From assembly GCF_014203695.1 (NCBI RefSeq), contig NZ_JACHJO010000003.1, forward strand, positions 1 to 64,000: a DNA stretch of 64,000 bases. The letters run 5' to 3'. Of the stretch, positions 54,277-63,950 are shown one piece after another. Origin of the DNA: Nocardiopsis algeriensis. Its GTDB lineage: Bacteria > Actinomycetota > Actinomycetes > Streptosporangiales > Streptosporangiaceae. A program made the translations under genes and the position numbers. Under the pieces are notes generated by a model. That model did no database searches. It worked only from the letters and a program-made list of their open reading frames with translations, and had not been told where the DNA came from. The first letter of the stretch is position 1, and every line of letters starts with the position of its first letter.

Positions 54277-55095
54277 TCAGTACCGGGGGCGGAGCACCTT
54301 CTGGGCCGCCTGGTAGATCTCCTCGATCTCCTCCTCGGTGAGCCGGTCCCGGCCCGTGCGCAGCCACTTGCGGACCTTGGTGCCGGTGATGATGTCGACG
54401 CCCCGCAGCCGGTGGCTGTCCCACGGCATGCCGGGGCCGTAGATGGCGAGGGAGGCGCGCACCTTGATCGGGCGGCCGAGCTCCTTGCTGATGAGCTCCT
54501 CCGCGCGCTTGGCCTCCTCCAGGGCCTCGTCGATGCGCTCGTTCTTGCTGAAGCGGCCGTGGTAGAGCTTCTCCAGCTTGTTGTACAGGGGCAGGCGCTT
54601 GTCCCAGGACTCGGAGTCGATGGCGAACGCGCCGCGACGCCCCACGATGAAGTGGTCGATCTGCCCGTTGCCGCCGGGGACGGCGCGCGCGTGCAGCACG
54701 CGGTAGCCCAGCTGCTTCATGACCTTGAGCTGGGCCTCGGTCTTGCGCTGGGCGGCGGAGGGTTTGCGCCAGCGGGGGACCTCGGACTCACGGCGCGACT
54801 GGTAGGAGGTGATGCCGACCAGCACGGCGAGGCCGAAGAGCGCGCCGAGGAGCAGGTCGGCCAGCACCAGGCCGACGACCAGCGTGACCACGGCGGCCGC
54901 GCCGAGCCGGACGGCCCACTTGTAGGCGGTCTCGTGTTCCTTGAGGGCTCCGTACAGGGCCTTCGCGCCTGAGACGTCCGGATTCTTGCGCTTGCTGCGG
55001 AAAAAGAGTTCCTCCGGCCTTTTCGGTTCGGACCTCTGCCGTGGCGGGTGCTCCTTGTTCGCCGATTCCACGTCGGCCAGATGGTGTCGTTCCAT
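54277..55095 (-). CDS. NERD-domain membrane protein
   Basis: The product is 272 residues from ATG 55095. A charged N-terminus (~60 residues) precedes a membrane pair (WAVRLGAAAVVTLVVGLVLADLLLGALFGLAVLVGI, about 60-95). The NERD (nuclease-related) domain follows: QLKVMKQLGYRVLHARAVPGGNGQIDHFIVGRRGAFAIDSESWDKRLPL, with the IDHFIVG and AIDSE motif residues of the restriction-like fold. The C-terminus RDRLTEEEIEEIYQAAQKVLRPRY is helical. NERD proteins are presumed nucleases, but activity is rarely shown. Common in actinomycetes. Confidence 0.85.
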   Translation of the reverse strand: MERHHLADVESANKEHPPRQRSEPKRPEELFFRSKRKNPDVSGAKALYGALKEHETAYKWAVRLGAAAVVTLVVGLVLADLLLGALFGLAVLVGITSYQSRRESEVPRWRKPSAAQRKTEAQLKVMKQLGYRVLHARAVPGGNGQIDHFIVGRRGAFAIDSESWDKRLPLYNKLEKLYHGRFSKNERIDEALEEAKRAEELISKELGRPIKVRASLAIYGPGMPWDSHRLRGVDIITGTKVRKWLRTGRDRLTEEEIEEIYQAAQKVLRPRY

Positions 55096-55263
55096 ACCCG
55101 AGTCCTAGTGCATTGCTTCCCGTGCTCTTCCTGCCCTGCTCCCGGTGCCCGCCGGTTTTCGGCGGACCTGGACGGGGAAGGAAGAAAACTCTGCCGATCG
55201 CTTCGGAGAACTTCTGCTCCATCACCGTGGTTCCCGGTGCCGTGCCCGCTAACCTGGGTCGGC

Positions 55264-56700
55264 ATGACCCTCGTCCATGACCTTTCGGCCCACCGTGTGG
55301 CTGCCCTGGTCAGAAGTCGTGAACTGTCTCCTCGTGAGATCGCCGAGTACTACCTGAAGAGGGTGGAACGGCTTGATCCGGCTCTGGGAGCGTATGTTGC
55401 GGTCACAGAGGAAATGGCTTTGGATCAGGCCCGTAAAGCGGAGAAGCGGGTCATGGACGCATCGGGCGACCTGCCTCCGCTCCTGGGCGTCCCCCTGGCG
55501 GTCAAGGACCTCGACCCCGTCGCGGGTGTCCCCACCACCTACGGCTCCCGTACCGCCTCGGCGGCCCCCGCGCCCGCCGACTCGGGAACGGTCGCGCGCC
55601 TGCGCGCGGCGGGCGCCCTCTTCCTCGGCAAGACCAACACCCCCGAGTTCGGCTCCACCTGCTACACCGAGAACTCCGTCGCCCCGCCCACCCGCAACCC
55701 CTGGAACCCCGACCTGTCCCCGGGCGGCTCCAGCGGCGGCTCCGCCGCTGCCGTCGCCGCGGGCCTGGCCTCCGTCGCCCACGGCAGCGACGGAGGCGGC
55801 TCCCTGCGCATCCCCGCCTCCGCCTGCGGCCTCGTCGGCCTCAAACCCACCCGGGGGCGGGTCTCGGGCGGTCCCGGCAGGGCCGACCTCATGGGCCTGG
55901 CCACCGCGGGCCCCCTCACCCGGACGGTCCTCGACGCCGCCCTCGTGCTGGACGCCATGTCGGGCAGCGGCTCCGGCGACCACCACGCGGCCCCGCCTCC
56001 GCCGCCCGGAGGAACCTTCACCGCCTGCGCCGCGAGGGAACCCGGCCGCCTGCGCATCGGCCACTACGCGCACACAGGATCGGCGGAGATCCCCGTCCAC
56101 CCCCACGTGCTGGCCGCCCACGAGGAGGCGCTGCGGCTCCTGGACGCCCTCGGACACCGGGTCGAGGAGATCCCCGAACCCGGTGACGCCCACTTCGGCG
56201 GTACCTACAGGGACGACTTCCGGGTGCTGTGGACCGCGATGGCCTCGGCCGTGCCCGTCGACCCGGCCCGCGAGCACGAGCTCGAACCGGTCAACCGCTG
56301 GCTGCGCGAGCGCGCCCGCGCCACTCCGGTGCCCGTTCTCATGGCCGCCTGGGGCCGTCTCCAGCAGGGCGTGCGCTCTCTCGCCGCCGCCACCGAGCCC
56401 TACGACGCGGTGCTCTCACCCGCCCTGGCCCTGCCGCCGGTACCCATCGGCCACTTCACCGGCGGCGGTCCGGAGGAGGAGTTCCGCCTGATGAACGAGT
56501 TCACCCCGTTCGCCTCGGTCCACAACGTCTCGGGCCGCCCCTCGGTCAGTCTCCCCCTGCACCTGTCACCCGACGGCCTTCCGATCGGCGCCATGCTCAC
56601 CGGCCGGCACGGTGGAGAGGGGACCCTGCTCTCCCTGGCCGCCCAGCTGGAGCAGGCCTGCCCCTGGTCCCACCGGGCCCCGCCCCTGTGGCACCACTGA
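55264..56700 (+). CDS. Amidase (amidase signature family)
   Basis: The product is 478 residues from ATG 55264. The signature catalytic parts are visible: K81 in GVPLAVKDLDPVAGVPTTYG, the serine-rich SPGGSSGGSAAAVAAGLASVAHGSDGGGSLRIPAS with the cis-serine and nucleophile, and GLVGLKPTRGRV. The C-terminal half is of normal length with the usual helical insert. Such enzymes hydrolyse aryl or aliphatic amides; they are related to GatA but there is no gatB or gatC nearby, so it is not the tRNA amidotransferase. It diverges from the NERD gene. Confidence 0.88.
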   Translation: MTLVHDLSAHRVAALVRSRELSPREIAEYYLKRVERLDPALGAYVAVTEEMALDQARKAEKRVMDASGDLPPLLGVPLAVKDLDPVAGVPTTYGSRTASAAPAPADSGTVARLRAAGALFLGKTNTPEFGSTCYTENSVAPPTRNPWNPDLSPGGSSGGSAAAVAAGLASVAHGSDGGGSLRIPASACGLVGLKPTRGRVSGGPGRADLMGLATAGPLTRTVLDAALVLDAMSGSGSGDHHAAPPPPPGGTFTACAAREPGRLRIGHYAHTGSAEIPVHPHVLAAHEEALRLLDALGHRVEEIPEPGDAHFGGTYRDDFRVLWTAMASAVPVDPAREHELEPVNRWLRERARATPVPVLMAAWGRLQQGVRSLAAATEPYDAVLSPALALPPVPIGHFTGGGPEEEFRLMNEFTPFASVHNVSGRPSVSLPLHLSPDGLPIGAMLTGRHGGEGTLLSLAAQLEQACPWSHRAPPLWHH

Positions 56701-56720
56701 GCGCCGCCCGGGACCCGGGG

Positions 56721-57977
56721 TCAGGCCTGCGGGGCGGGGACGGCACCGCGGGGCTCGGGCTCGGGTTCGGGTTCGGGGACGAAGATGCTCAGCAGAGCGG
56801 CGGCCAGTACCAGGACACCCGCCCCCACGACGCCGCCCGCGATGCCGAAACCGTCGATGAGGGCGCCGGCCAGCGGACCGGCCGCGGCACCGCCGGCGCC
56901 GAGGGCGGAGGCCATCCAGCCGAACGCCTCGGCCCTGCGGTCGGCCGGGGCGAGCTCGCCGAGGCGGCCCATCACCACGGCCAGCATCGGAGCCATCGCC
57001 AGCCCCGACAGGAACAGCAGCGGCGCGATGAGCAGAGGGGTGGGCAGCACCGTGAACGGCGGCACGAAGGGCACCAGGACGACGACGCCCAGCGCCGCCG
57101 CGAAAGAGCGCCGCACCAGGTGGGGGCGGCCGCGCATGGCGCCGACGGCCGCGCCGCCCACCAGTGACCCCAGCGCCCACACCGAGGCGAGCACCATCAC
57201 GTAGTGGGGGGCCTCCAACTCGTTGGACCAGGCCACGATGACCATGTCCACCCCCATGATCCCGCTGACCATCAGCATGCACATCACCAGCAGCACCACC
57301 AGTGCGGGACGGCGCAGCAGGCTGCGCCGCCTGCCCGGTCCGCCGCCGGCCGCGGGTTCGGCCGGGGCCGGGCCCGTCACGCCAGCGCGGCGCAGTGCCA
57401 GCGCGAACCCCACCGCTCCCAGCAGACCCAGCAAGGACAGCATCACCAGTGCCCAGCGGGAGCCGGCGAAGGCCACCACGCCGGCGGTGAGGATCGGCGA
57501 GAACACGAACAGCAGCTCCTGCGTGGTGGCCTCGGCCGCGTAGATCGCCTGCCGCTCGGGTCCGTGCGTCAGTCGGGGCCACAGGGCCCGCACGACCTGG
57601 TTCGCCGGGGTGCCGAACAGGCCGGTGCCCAGGGCCAGCGGCAGGGACAGCCACCACAGCGATCCCGGCAGCCACGCCAATACCAGCAACCCCGCAGTGA
57701 ACACCACGCCGCACACCAGCACCAGTGTGTCGGTGCCTCCGCGGTCGGCCATCCGTCCGCGCAGCGGCCCCACCAGCGCCATGCCCAGTGTGAACGCGCC
57801 CGCGACCAACCCCGCCAGCGAGTACGAGCCGGTCCAGTCCTCCACCAGGAAGGTGACGGCGATCATCAGCCCCGGAGTGTAGAAGCGTGCGATCAGGGAC
57901 CACACCAGGAGGGACAGCACATGGGGCACGGCGAAGAGCCGGCGGTAGTTGGAGAGCACATCAAAGATTATGCGCAA
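56721..57977 (-). CDS. MFS transporter
   Basis: The product is 418 residues if TTG 57977 is used; GTG 57959 is an alternative, and neither has a clear ribosome site. About 12 hydrophobic segments are seen, with the MFS loop GPLRGRMADRGGTDTLVL after the second helix (the usual GxLxDRxGRR region in a variant form). The middle loop (AGVTGPAPAEPAAGGGPGRRRSLLRR) is long and cytosolic, and the tail is a Glu-Pro repeat (VPEPEPEPEPRG). Substrate unknown; efflux is likely. It converges with the amidase gene. Confidence 0.85.
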   Translation of the reverse strand: MRIIFDVLSNYRRLFAVPHVLSLLVWSLIARFYTPGLMIAVTFLVEDWTGSYSLAGLVAGAFTLGMALVGPLRGRMADRGGTDTLVLVCGVVFTAGLLVLAWLPGSLWWLSLPLALGTGLFGTPANQVVRALWPRLTHGPERQAIYAAEATTQELLFVFSPILTAGVVAFAGSRWALVMLSLLGLLGAVGFALALRRAGVTGPAPAEPAAGGGPGRRRSLLRRPALVVLLVMCMLMVSGIMGVDMVIVAWSNELEAPHYVMVLASVWALGSLVGGAAVGAMRGRPHLVRRSFAAALGVVVLVPFVPPFTVLPTPLLIAPLLFLSGLAMAPMLAVVMGRLGELAPADRRAEAFGWMASALGAGGAAAGPLAGALIDGFGIAGGVVGAGVLVLAAALLSIFVPEPEPEPEPRGAVPAPQA

Positions 57978-58148
57978 AGAGAGGACAAACGGCGACAGGA
58001 TTTACACTCTGACCAGCGTTTCTGCCTCCGTGTCGCACCGTGTCGCACTCCTGCTGCGGCAGACGCTCCCGGAGGTTCCCGGGTTCGCGGCCCCACGCCG
58101 GTCCGTCCTCCGGTGTACGGAGCACCTGTTGGGGCATGATCGGATCCT

Positions 58149-60179
58149 GTGAGGGACGTTCAGCTGGACCGCGTGGCCGAGCAGTACGGAGTCGCGACGA
58201 GCTACGAGGACTGGCGGGGGCGCAGGGTCCCCGTCGGCCCCGACACCATCCGCCATGTCCTGGCCGCCCTGGGCGCGGACCCCGACGCGCCGCCGCCGGC
58301 GGCCCGCCTGCTCCCGCCCGCGGTGGTCACACGGGAGGGCAAGGCCCCCGGCCTGGTGCTTCCCGAGGGCGCGCACGCCACCGTGGAGGCCTCCGACGGC
58401 TCCCTGTCGGCCCTGGGGCCCGATCTGCCCCTCGGCGTGCACACCCTGCGCGTCACCGCGGGCGGTGCCGAGCACACCGCGCCCCTGCTCGTGGTCCCCG
58501 ACCGGATCGAGCCCTCGGCCCTGCGCGGCGACAGACGACTGTGGGGGGTGATGGCCCAGCTCTACAGTGTCCGCTCACGCGCTTCCTGGGGCACCGGTGA
58601 CCTGCGCGACCTCTCCGAACTCGTCGACTGGTGCGCCCGCGACCTCGGTGCCGACTTCACCCTGATCAACCCCGTGCACGCCACCGAGCCCGTGCCCCCG
58701 TTGCACGCCTCGCCCTATCTGCCCGTCAGCCGCCGCTTCGCCAGCCCCCTCTACATCCGCGTCGAGGACATCCCCGAGTACACCCGGCTCGACCCCGCCC
58801 AGCGCGAGGGCATCCAGCGGCTGGCCCGCCCCCTGCGCGAACGCGGGCGCACCGCCGACCTGCTCGACCGCGACGCCGTGTGGGCGGCCAAGCGCGCGGC
58901 CCTGGAGATCCTGTTCCGGGTGCCGAGGCCTCCCGGCCGCGAGGCCGCCCTGCACGCCTACCTCGAACGCCAGGGGCAGCCCCTGGTCGAGTTCGCCACC
59001 TGGTCGGCGCTGGCCGAGGAGTACGGCACCGACTACCGGACCTGGCCCGCCCGTCTGCGCGACGTCGGCGCGGACGCCGTCGGCAGGGAGGCGCTGCGCC
59101 GGTGGCCGGAGGTGGAGTTCCACCGCTGGATCCAGTGGATCCTGGACGAACAGCTCGCCCAGGCGCAGGCCACCGCCGAGGCGGGCGGCATGGGTGTGGG
59201 CGTCGTGCACGACCTCGCGATCGGCGTCCAGGCCGGCGGCGCGGACGCGTGGATGTTCGGTGACGCCCTGGTGCAGGGTCTGCACGTGGGCGCACCCCCC
59301 GACGAGTTCAACCGGAAGGGGCAGGACTGGGGCCAGCCGCCCTGGCACCCGCACCGCCTGGCCGAACTCGGCTACGGCCCGCTGCGCCAGGTCTTCGGAC
59401 AGGCGATGCGGCACGCCGGAGGAGTGCGGGTCGACCACGTCATGGGACTGTTCCGGCTGTGGTGCGTGCCCGAGGGCGCCCCGCCCGACCAGGGCACCTA
59501 CCTCAGGTTCGACCACGAGGGAACGGTGGGCACGCTCGCCCTGGCCGCCCACCGGGCCGACGCCGTGGTCGTCGGCGAGGACCTGGGCACGGTGGAGCCG
59601 TGGGTGCGCGACCACCTCTCCGACCGCGGCCTGCTGGGCACCTCGGTGCTGTGGTTCGAGCAGGAGCGCGACGGCACGCCCCGCGCCCCGGATCGGTGGC
59701 GCTCCGACTGCCTGGCCACCGTGGCCACCCACGACCTGCCGCCGGTCGCCTCCCTCCTGTCCACCGAGCACGTCGAGCTGCGCGACCGCCTCGGACTGCT
59801 GGGTCGCCCGGTGGACGAGGAGAGGGCCGAGGCCGAGGCCAGGGTGGCGAACTGGTGCCGCCTCCTGACCGAGCTGGGCCTGCTGGACGAGGAGGTGGAC
59901 CCGGTGGCCGACCCGGCCGCCGTGGTGGCCGCCCTGCACGCCTACCTGGGGCGGACCCCCGCCCGGATGATCGGCGTGGCACTCACCGACGTGGTGGGGG
60001 AGAGGCGCATGCAGAACCAGCCGGGGACCGGAACCGAGTACCCCAACTGGCGCATTCCGCTCACCAACGGCGAGGGCGAGCCCGTTCTCGTGGACGAGCT
60101 GTTCGCCGACCCGCGCATGGTGGCGCGCGTACGCCGCACCCTGGGGTCCGTCGGGGAGGGCGGCGGTCGCACCCTGTGA
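58149..60179 (+). CDS. malQ: 4-alpha-glucanotransferase (MalQ)
   Basis: The product is 676 residues from GTG 58149. After an N-terminal domain of ~130 residues typical of actinobacterial MalQ, the GH77 barrel is clear: LWGVMAQLYSVRSRASWGTGDLRDLSELVDW, SPYLPVSRRFASPLYIRVEDIPEY, AGGVRVDHVMGLFRLWCVPEGAP with the nucleophile Asp, VVVGEDLGTVEPWVRD with the acid/base Glu, and VATHDLPPVASLLS with the third Asp. It transfers glucan chains in maltodextrin and glycogen metabolism. No mal genes are adjacent. Confidence 0.95.
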   Translation: MRDVQLDRVAEQYGVATSYEDWRGRRVPVGPDTIRHVLAALGADPDAPPPAARLLPPAVVTREGKAPGLVLPEGAHATVEASDGSLSALGPDLPLGVHTLRVTAGGAEHTAPLLVVPDRIEPSALRGDRRLWGVMAQLYSVRSRASWGTGDLRDLSELVDWCARDLGADFTLINPVHATEPVPPLHASPYLPVSRRFASPLYIRVEDIPEYTRLDPAQREGIQRLARPLRERGRTADLLDRDAVWAAKRAALEILFRVPRPPGREAALHAYLERQGQPLVEFATWSALAEEYGTDYRTWPARLRDVGADAVGREALRRWPEVEFHRWIQWILDEQLAQAQATAEAGGMGVGVVHDLAIGVQAGGADAWMFGDALVQGLHVGAPPDEFNRKGQDWGQPPWHPHRLAELGYGPLRQVFGQAMRHAGGVRVDHVMGLFRLWCVPEGAPPDQGTYLRFDHEGTVGTLALAAHRADAVVVGEDLGTVEPWVRDHLSDRGLLGTSVLWFEQERDGTPRAPDRWRSDCLATVATHDLPPVASLLSTEHVELRDRLGLLGRPVDEERAEAEARVANWCRLLTELGLLDEEVDPVADPAAVVAALHAYLGRTPARMIGVALTDVVGERRMQNQPGTGTEYPNWRIPLTNGEGEPVLVDELFADPRMVARVRRTLGSVGEGGGRTL

Positions 60180-60201
60180 ACCGGGGGGAGGACCGCATGC
60201 A

Positions 60202-60239
60202 CGGGCGCGGCCCCGGAGAGGACTCCGGGGCCGCGCCCG
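60202..60239. terminator. Bidirectional terminator between malQ and pepN
   Basis: CGGGCGCGGCCCCGGAG pairs perfectly with CTCCGGGGCCGCGCCCG (17 bp) around an AGGA loop between two convergent stops. Confidence 0.85.
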
Positions 60240-60252
60240 CGCGTCGGGGGGA

Positions 60253-62793
60253 CTACCTCTGGCCCGCCGCGATGTCGGTGGCGCGGGCGCGCAGCGCGCG
60301 CTGCACACCGGCCCGGCCCTCGATCAGAAGGCGGCGCAGCGCCGGGGCCGGCGACTCCTCGGCAAGGTAGGCGTCGGTGCGCCGGAGCGTCTCCTCCTCC
60401 ACCAGACCGTTCGGGTACATGAACTCGGCGAAGGTCTGGGCGAACTCGCCGGTCCACTTCTCCCAGGCCGGGGCCAGCTGGGCGAAGTACTTCTCCGTGT
60501 AGGGCCGGTACAGCTCGGCCTGGCCCGGCTCGGTGAAGCCCAGGAGCACGGCACGGAACTCGGCGTTGGCCAGTTCCTCGCCGACGATGCGCTCCCACGC
60601 CGCGGCCTTGGCCTCGGCGGTCGGGATCGCGGCGCGGGCACCGGCGGCGTGCCGCTGCCCGGCGGCCGTCGGGTCGGCCTCCAGCTCGGCGGCGATCTCG
60701 GCCTCGCCCGCCTTGCCGGCCGCCACCAGGCGGCGCAGAAGCGTCCAGCGCAGCTCGGTGTCCACGACCAGGCCGTCCACCGTGATCGCGCCGTCCAGGA
60801 GGCCCTGGACCAGGGACAGGTGGGCATCGCCGTGGGCGGCGGACGCCAGCGCGTTGGCGTAGGCCAGCTGCAGGTCGCTGCCCGGCTCGGCCGAGGTGAG
60901 CAGCTCGCGCAGCCGCTCGGCGAGCTGGTCGAACCCGAACGGCCGCCACGCGGGGTCGGCGTAGTTGTGCAGGGCCGACACCGCCTGGCGCAGCAGGGTC
61001 TGGGCGACCATCACGTCGCTGACACCGCTGATACCGGAGACCACCAGGGCGACGTAGTCGCGGGCGGCCATCTCACCGTCGCGCGTCATGTCCCAGGCGG
61101 CGCTGAAAGCCAGCGCGCGCGGCAGCGACTCGCGGATCTCGCCGACGGACTCCACGATGGTGCGCAGGGAGCGCTCGTCCAGGCGGATCTTGGTGAAGGT
61201 CAGGTCGTCGTCGTTGATCAGCACCAGGTCGGGACGGGCCTCGCCCACCAGCTCCGGCACCTCGGTGCGGGCGCCGCTGACGTCCAGCTCCACCCTGCGG
61301 CGGCGCACGATGCCCTTGTCGGTGCGGTCGTACAGACCCACCGCCAGGCGGTGCGAGCGCAGTGTCGGGTGCTCGGCCTCGGCCTCCTGCAGCACCGCGA
61401 AGGACGTGAAGGTGCCGTCGGCGGCGACCTCGAAGTCCGGGCGCATGGTGTTGACGCCCGTGGTCTCCAGCCACTGGCGCGACCACTCGGCCAGGTCGCG
61501 CCCGGAAGCCGCCTCCAGGTGCTTGAGCAGGTCCTTGAGCTCGGTGTTGCCGTAGGCGAACTCCTCGAAGTAGGCGCGCACGCCCGCGAAGAACGCGTCC
61601 ACGCCCACGTACGCCGCCAGCTGCTTGAGCACCGAGGCGCCCTTGGCGTAGGTGATGCCGTCGAAGTTGACCTCGACCGCCTGGATGTCGACCATGTCGG
61701 CGGCGATCGGGTGGGTGGAGGGCAGCTGGTCCTGGCGCACCGCCCACGCCTTCTCCACGTTGGCGAACGTGGTCCAGGCGTCGGTCCACCTGGTGGCGTT
61801 GGCCTGGCAGTACACGCTGGCGTAGGTCGCGAACGACTCGTTCAGCCACAGGTCGTCCCACCAGCGCATGGTGACCAGGTCGCCGAACCACATGTGCGCC
61901 ATCTCGTGCAGGAGCGTCTCGGCGCGGCGCTCGTAGCGGGCGTCGGTGACGCGCGAGCGGAAGACGTAGTCCTCCAGGAACGTGACCGCGCCCGCGTTCT
62001 CCATGGCGCCCGCGTTGAACTCGGGCACGAACAGCTGGTCGTACTTGCCGAACTGGTAGCGCACCCCGAACAGCCGGTGGAAGAAGTCGAAACCCTGCTT
62101 GGTGACCTCGAACAGGGCGTCGGAGTCCAGGTGCTCGGCGAGCGAGGCCCGGCAGTACAGTCCCAGCGGAATGCCGTCGTGCTCGTCGCGGACCACGTGG
62201 TAGGGGCCGGCGATCAGCGCGGTGATGTAGGTGGACATCCGCTTCGTGGCCGGGAAGTGCCAGCGCACCCGGCCCTCGCCTGCGGCCTCGCGCTCGACGT
62301 CGGGAGCGCTGTTGGAGACGACCTCCCACGAGGGCGGTGCGAACACCGTCAGCTCGAAGGTCGCCTTGAGGTCGGGCTGGTCGAAGCACGTGAACATGCG
62401 GTGCGCGTCGGCGGTCTCGAACTGGCTGTACAGGTACACCGCGTCGTCCACCGGGTCGACGAACCGGTGCAGACCCTCGCCCGTGCGCATGTACGCGGCG
62501 TCGGCCACCACGGTCAGCTCGTTCTCCGCCGCCACCTCCGGCAGCACCAGGCGTTCGCCGTCGAACAGCTCGGCCGGGTCCAGCTCCGCGCCGTTGAGGG
62601 TCGCCGACAGCACCCGGGGGGCGGCCAGCTCGACGAACGTGCGGGCGCCCGGCTCCGAGCTGGAGAAGCGGACCACGGTGGTGGACCGGAAGGTCTCGTC
62701 CCCGGTGGTGAGATCCAGCTCCACGCGGTAGGAGTCGACATCGAGGATGCGCGCCCGCTCCCGTGCCTCGTCCCGGGTCAGGTTCCCTGCCAC
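60253..62793 (-). CDS. pepN: Aminopeptidase N (M1 metallopeptidase)
   Basis: The product is 846 residues from GTG 62793 (VAGNLTRDEARERARILDVDSY), with GGAGGGAG 7 nt upstream. The open frame extends further upstream but without similarity. M1 motifs are complete: the exopeptidase motif GAMENAGAVTF near residue 256, zinc site HEMAHMWFGDLVTMRWWDDLWLNESFATYAS (HExxH-18-E), and the following catalytic tyrosine in ITYAKGASVLKQL. A long helical C-terminal (ERAP1-like) domain completes it. It removes N-terminal residues from peptides in the cytosol. Confidence 0.95.
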   Translation of the reverse strand: MAGNLTRDEARERARILDVDSYRVELDLTTGDETFRSTTVVRFSSSEPGARTFVELAAPRVLSATLNGAELDPAELFDGERLVLPEVAAENELTVVADAAYMRTGEGLHRFVDPVDDAVYLYSQFETADAHRMFTCFDQPDLKATFELTVFAPPSWEVVSNSAPDVEREAAGEGRVRWHFPATKRMSTYITALIAGPYHVVRDEHDGIPLGLYCRASLAEHLDSDALFEVTKQGFDFFHRLFGVRYQFGKYDQLFVPEFNAGAMENAGAVTFLEDYVFRSRVTDARYERRAETLLHEMAHMWFGDLVTMRWWDDLWLNESFATYASVYCQANATRWTDAWTTFANVEKAWAVRQDQLPSTHPIAADMVDIQAVEVNFDGITYAKGASVLKQLAAYVGVDAFFAGVRAYFEEFAYGNTELKDLLKHLEAASGRDLAEWSRQWLETTGVNTMRPDFEVAADGTFTSFAVLQEAEAEHPTLRSHRLAVGLYDRTDKGIVRRRRVELDVSGARTEVPELVGEARPDLVLINDDDLTFTKIRLDERSLRTIVESVGEIRESLPRALAFSAAWDMTRDGEMAARDYVALVVSGISGVSDVMVAQTLLRQAVSALHNYADPAWRPFGFDQLAERLRELLTSAEPGSDLQLAYANALASAAHGDAHLSLVQGLLDGAITVDGLVVDTELRWTLLRRLVAAGKAGEAEIAAELEADPTAAGQRHAAGARAAIPTAEAKAAAWERIVGEELANAEFRAVLLGFTEPGQAELYRPYTEKYFAQLAPAWEKWTGEFAQTFAEFMYPNGLVEEETLRRTDAYLAEESPAPALRRLLIEGRAGVQRALRARATDIAAGQR

Positions 62794-63024
62794 GCCACGC
62801 TCCCTCCACGGCCGCCGTCGTCGCCGGCCGGATCGTCGCCGGCCCGGCGACTCCGGGCCAGAGCGGTCGTGCCCTCTGGTCAGGGGTGTCGTCGGAGCCG
62901 GAGGTAAATGGGTCTTCACTCGGCTCCGATCCTGCCACGCCCGGGGACGGAATGCGCAACCGGAAAAGCGGGTTGCCACGAACAGTGCCCCCAGGGCAGC
63001 GGTATGACTCACCGAGGAGTACAG

Positions 63025-63660
63025 ATGACACAGACCGCCGAAGCGACCGGCGAGCAGGAGAACGTCACCGCGGACATGTGGTTCGACCCGGCGTGCCCGT
63101 GGGCGTGGATGACCTCGCGTTGGCTGCTGGAGGTGGAGAAGGTGCGCCCGGTGCGGGTGCGCTGGCACGTGATGAGCCTGGCCGTGCTCAACGAGGGCCG
63201 CGACCTGCCCCAGGAGTACCGGGACTTCCTGGTGCACGCGTGGGCCGCGGTGCGCGTGTGCATCGCCGCCGAGCAGCGCTTCGGAAACGAGGTCCTGGCC
63301 GGCCTCTACACCGCTCTGGGCACCCGCTTCCACAACAGCGGTGAGCCCCAGACGGAGGAGACGATCCGCGCCGCCCTGGCCGACGCCGGGCTGCCCGAGG
63401 ACCTGATCGAGGCCGCAGGCTCCACGCAGTACGACGAGGCTCTGCGCGCCTCCCACGGCGAGGCGATGAAGCTGGTCGGGGAGGACGTGGGCACCCCCGT
63501 CATCCAGGTCGAGGACGTCGCCTTCTTCGGGCCGGTCGTCTCCCCGATCCCGCGCGGCGAGGAGGCCGGGAAGCTGTGGGACGGCGTACGCCTGGTCGCC
63601 GGAACCGACGGTTTCTTCGAGCTCAAGCGCACCCGCACGCGCGGTCCGGTCTTCGACTGA
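63025..63660 (+). CDS. DsbA-like thioredoxin-fold protein (Rv2466c family)
   Basis: The product is 211 residues from ATG 63025, with GAGGAG 6 nt upstream. [45 protein letters not shown] is the family opening. The active site reads CPWA: the first cysteine is present, but the resolving cysteine of the CPWC motif in mycobacterial Rv2466c is replaced by alanine. [26 protein letters not shown] gives the cis-proline loop. The mycobacterial homologue is a mycothiol-dependent reductase; a one-cysteine site fits a glutaredoxin-like monothiol mechanism with mycothiol. Confidence 0.85.
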   Translation: MTQTAEATGEQENVTADMWFDPACPWAWMTSRWLLEVEKVRPVRVRWHVMSLAVLNEGRDLPQEYRDFLVHAWAAVRVCIAAEQRFGNEVLAGLYTALGTRFHNSGEPQTEETIRAALADAGLPEDLIEAAGSTQYDEALRASHGEAMKLVGEDVGTPVIQVEDVAFFGPVVSPIPRGEEAGKLWDGVRLVAGTDGFFELKRTRTRGPVFD

Positions 63661-63791
63661 CCGGGAGGCGGGGCGGCGCTCGCCGCCCCGCCGGCCGGGA
63701 AACGGCGGGAGGGGTCGGCCGGGCACGGCACACTGGAGTCGTGGAAGAGGCGGCGGGGACGTCCCGCCGAGACGCAGAGAGGACGGCAGCC

Positions 63792-63950
63792 GTGTGGGGA
63801 CCCGACGACGAGCGCAGGGTCGACTTCCTCGACGATCTGGAGATCCTTCCCGACACCACCGGTGACGAGCGCGCCCTGGGATGGGGCGACGACCCCGACG
63901 ACGACTCCACGGCCCGCCTGCTCGACGAGCGCCCGCCCCACTGGGACTGA
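63792..63950 (+). CDS. Short conserved acidic protein
   Basis: The product is 52 residues from GTG 63792, with AGAGAGGA upstream; GTG 63741 would give 69. The sequence DERRVDFLDDLEILPDTTGDERALGWG and the end LLDERPPHWD are of a kind I have seen conserved among actinomycetes. It is very acidic and without known function. No partner gene is in view because the window ends 50 bp later. Confidence 0.55.
   Translation: MWGPDDERRVDFLDDLEILPDTTGDERALGWGDDPDDDSTARLLDERPPHWD

Noticed and set aside
55264-56700. Amidase as GatA of the Asp/Glu-tRNA amidotransferase
   Set aside because: No gatB or gatC gene is near, and the C-terminal half is unlike GatA.
60649-62907. A 752-codon open frame antisense to pepN
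   Set aside because: It mirrors the pepN codons (rich in Val, Gly, His, Gln) and has no domain; pepN is unquestionable.
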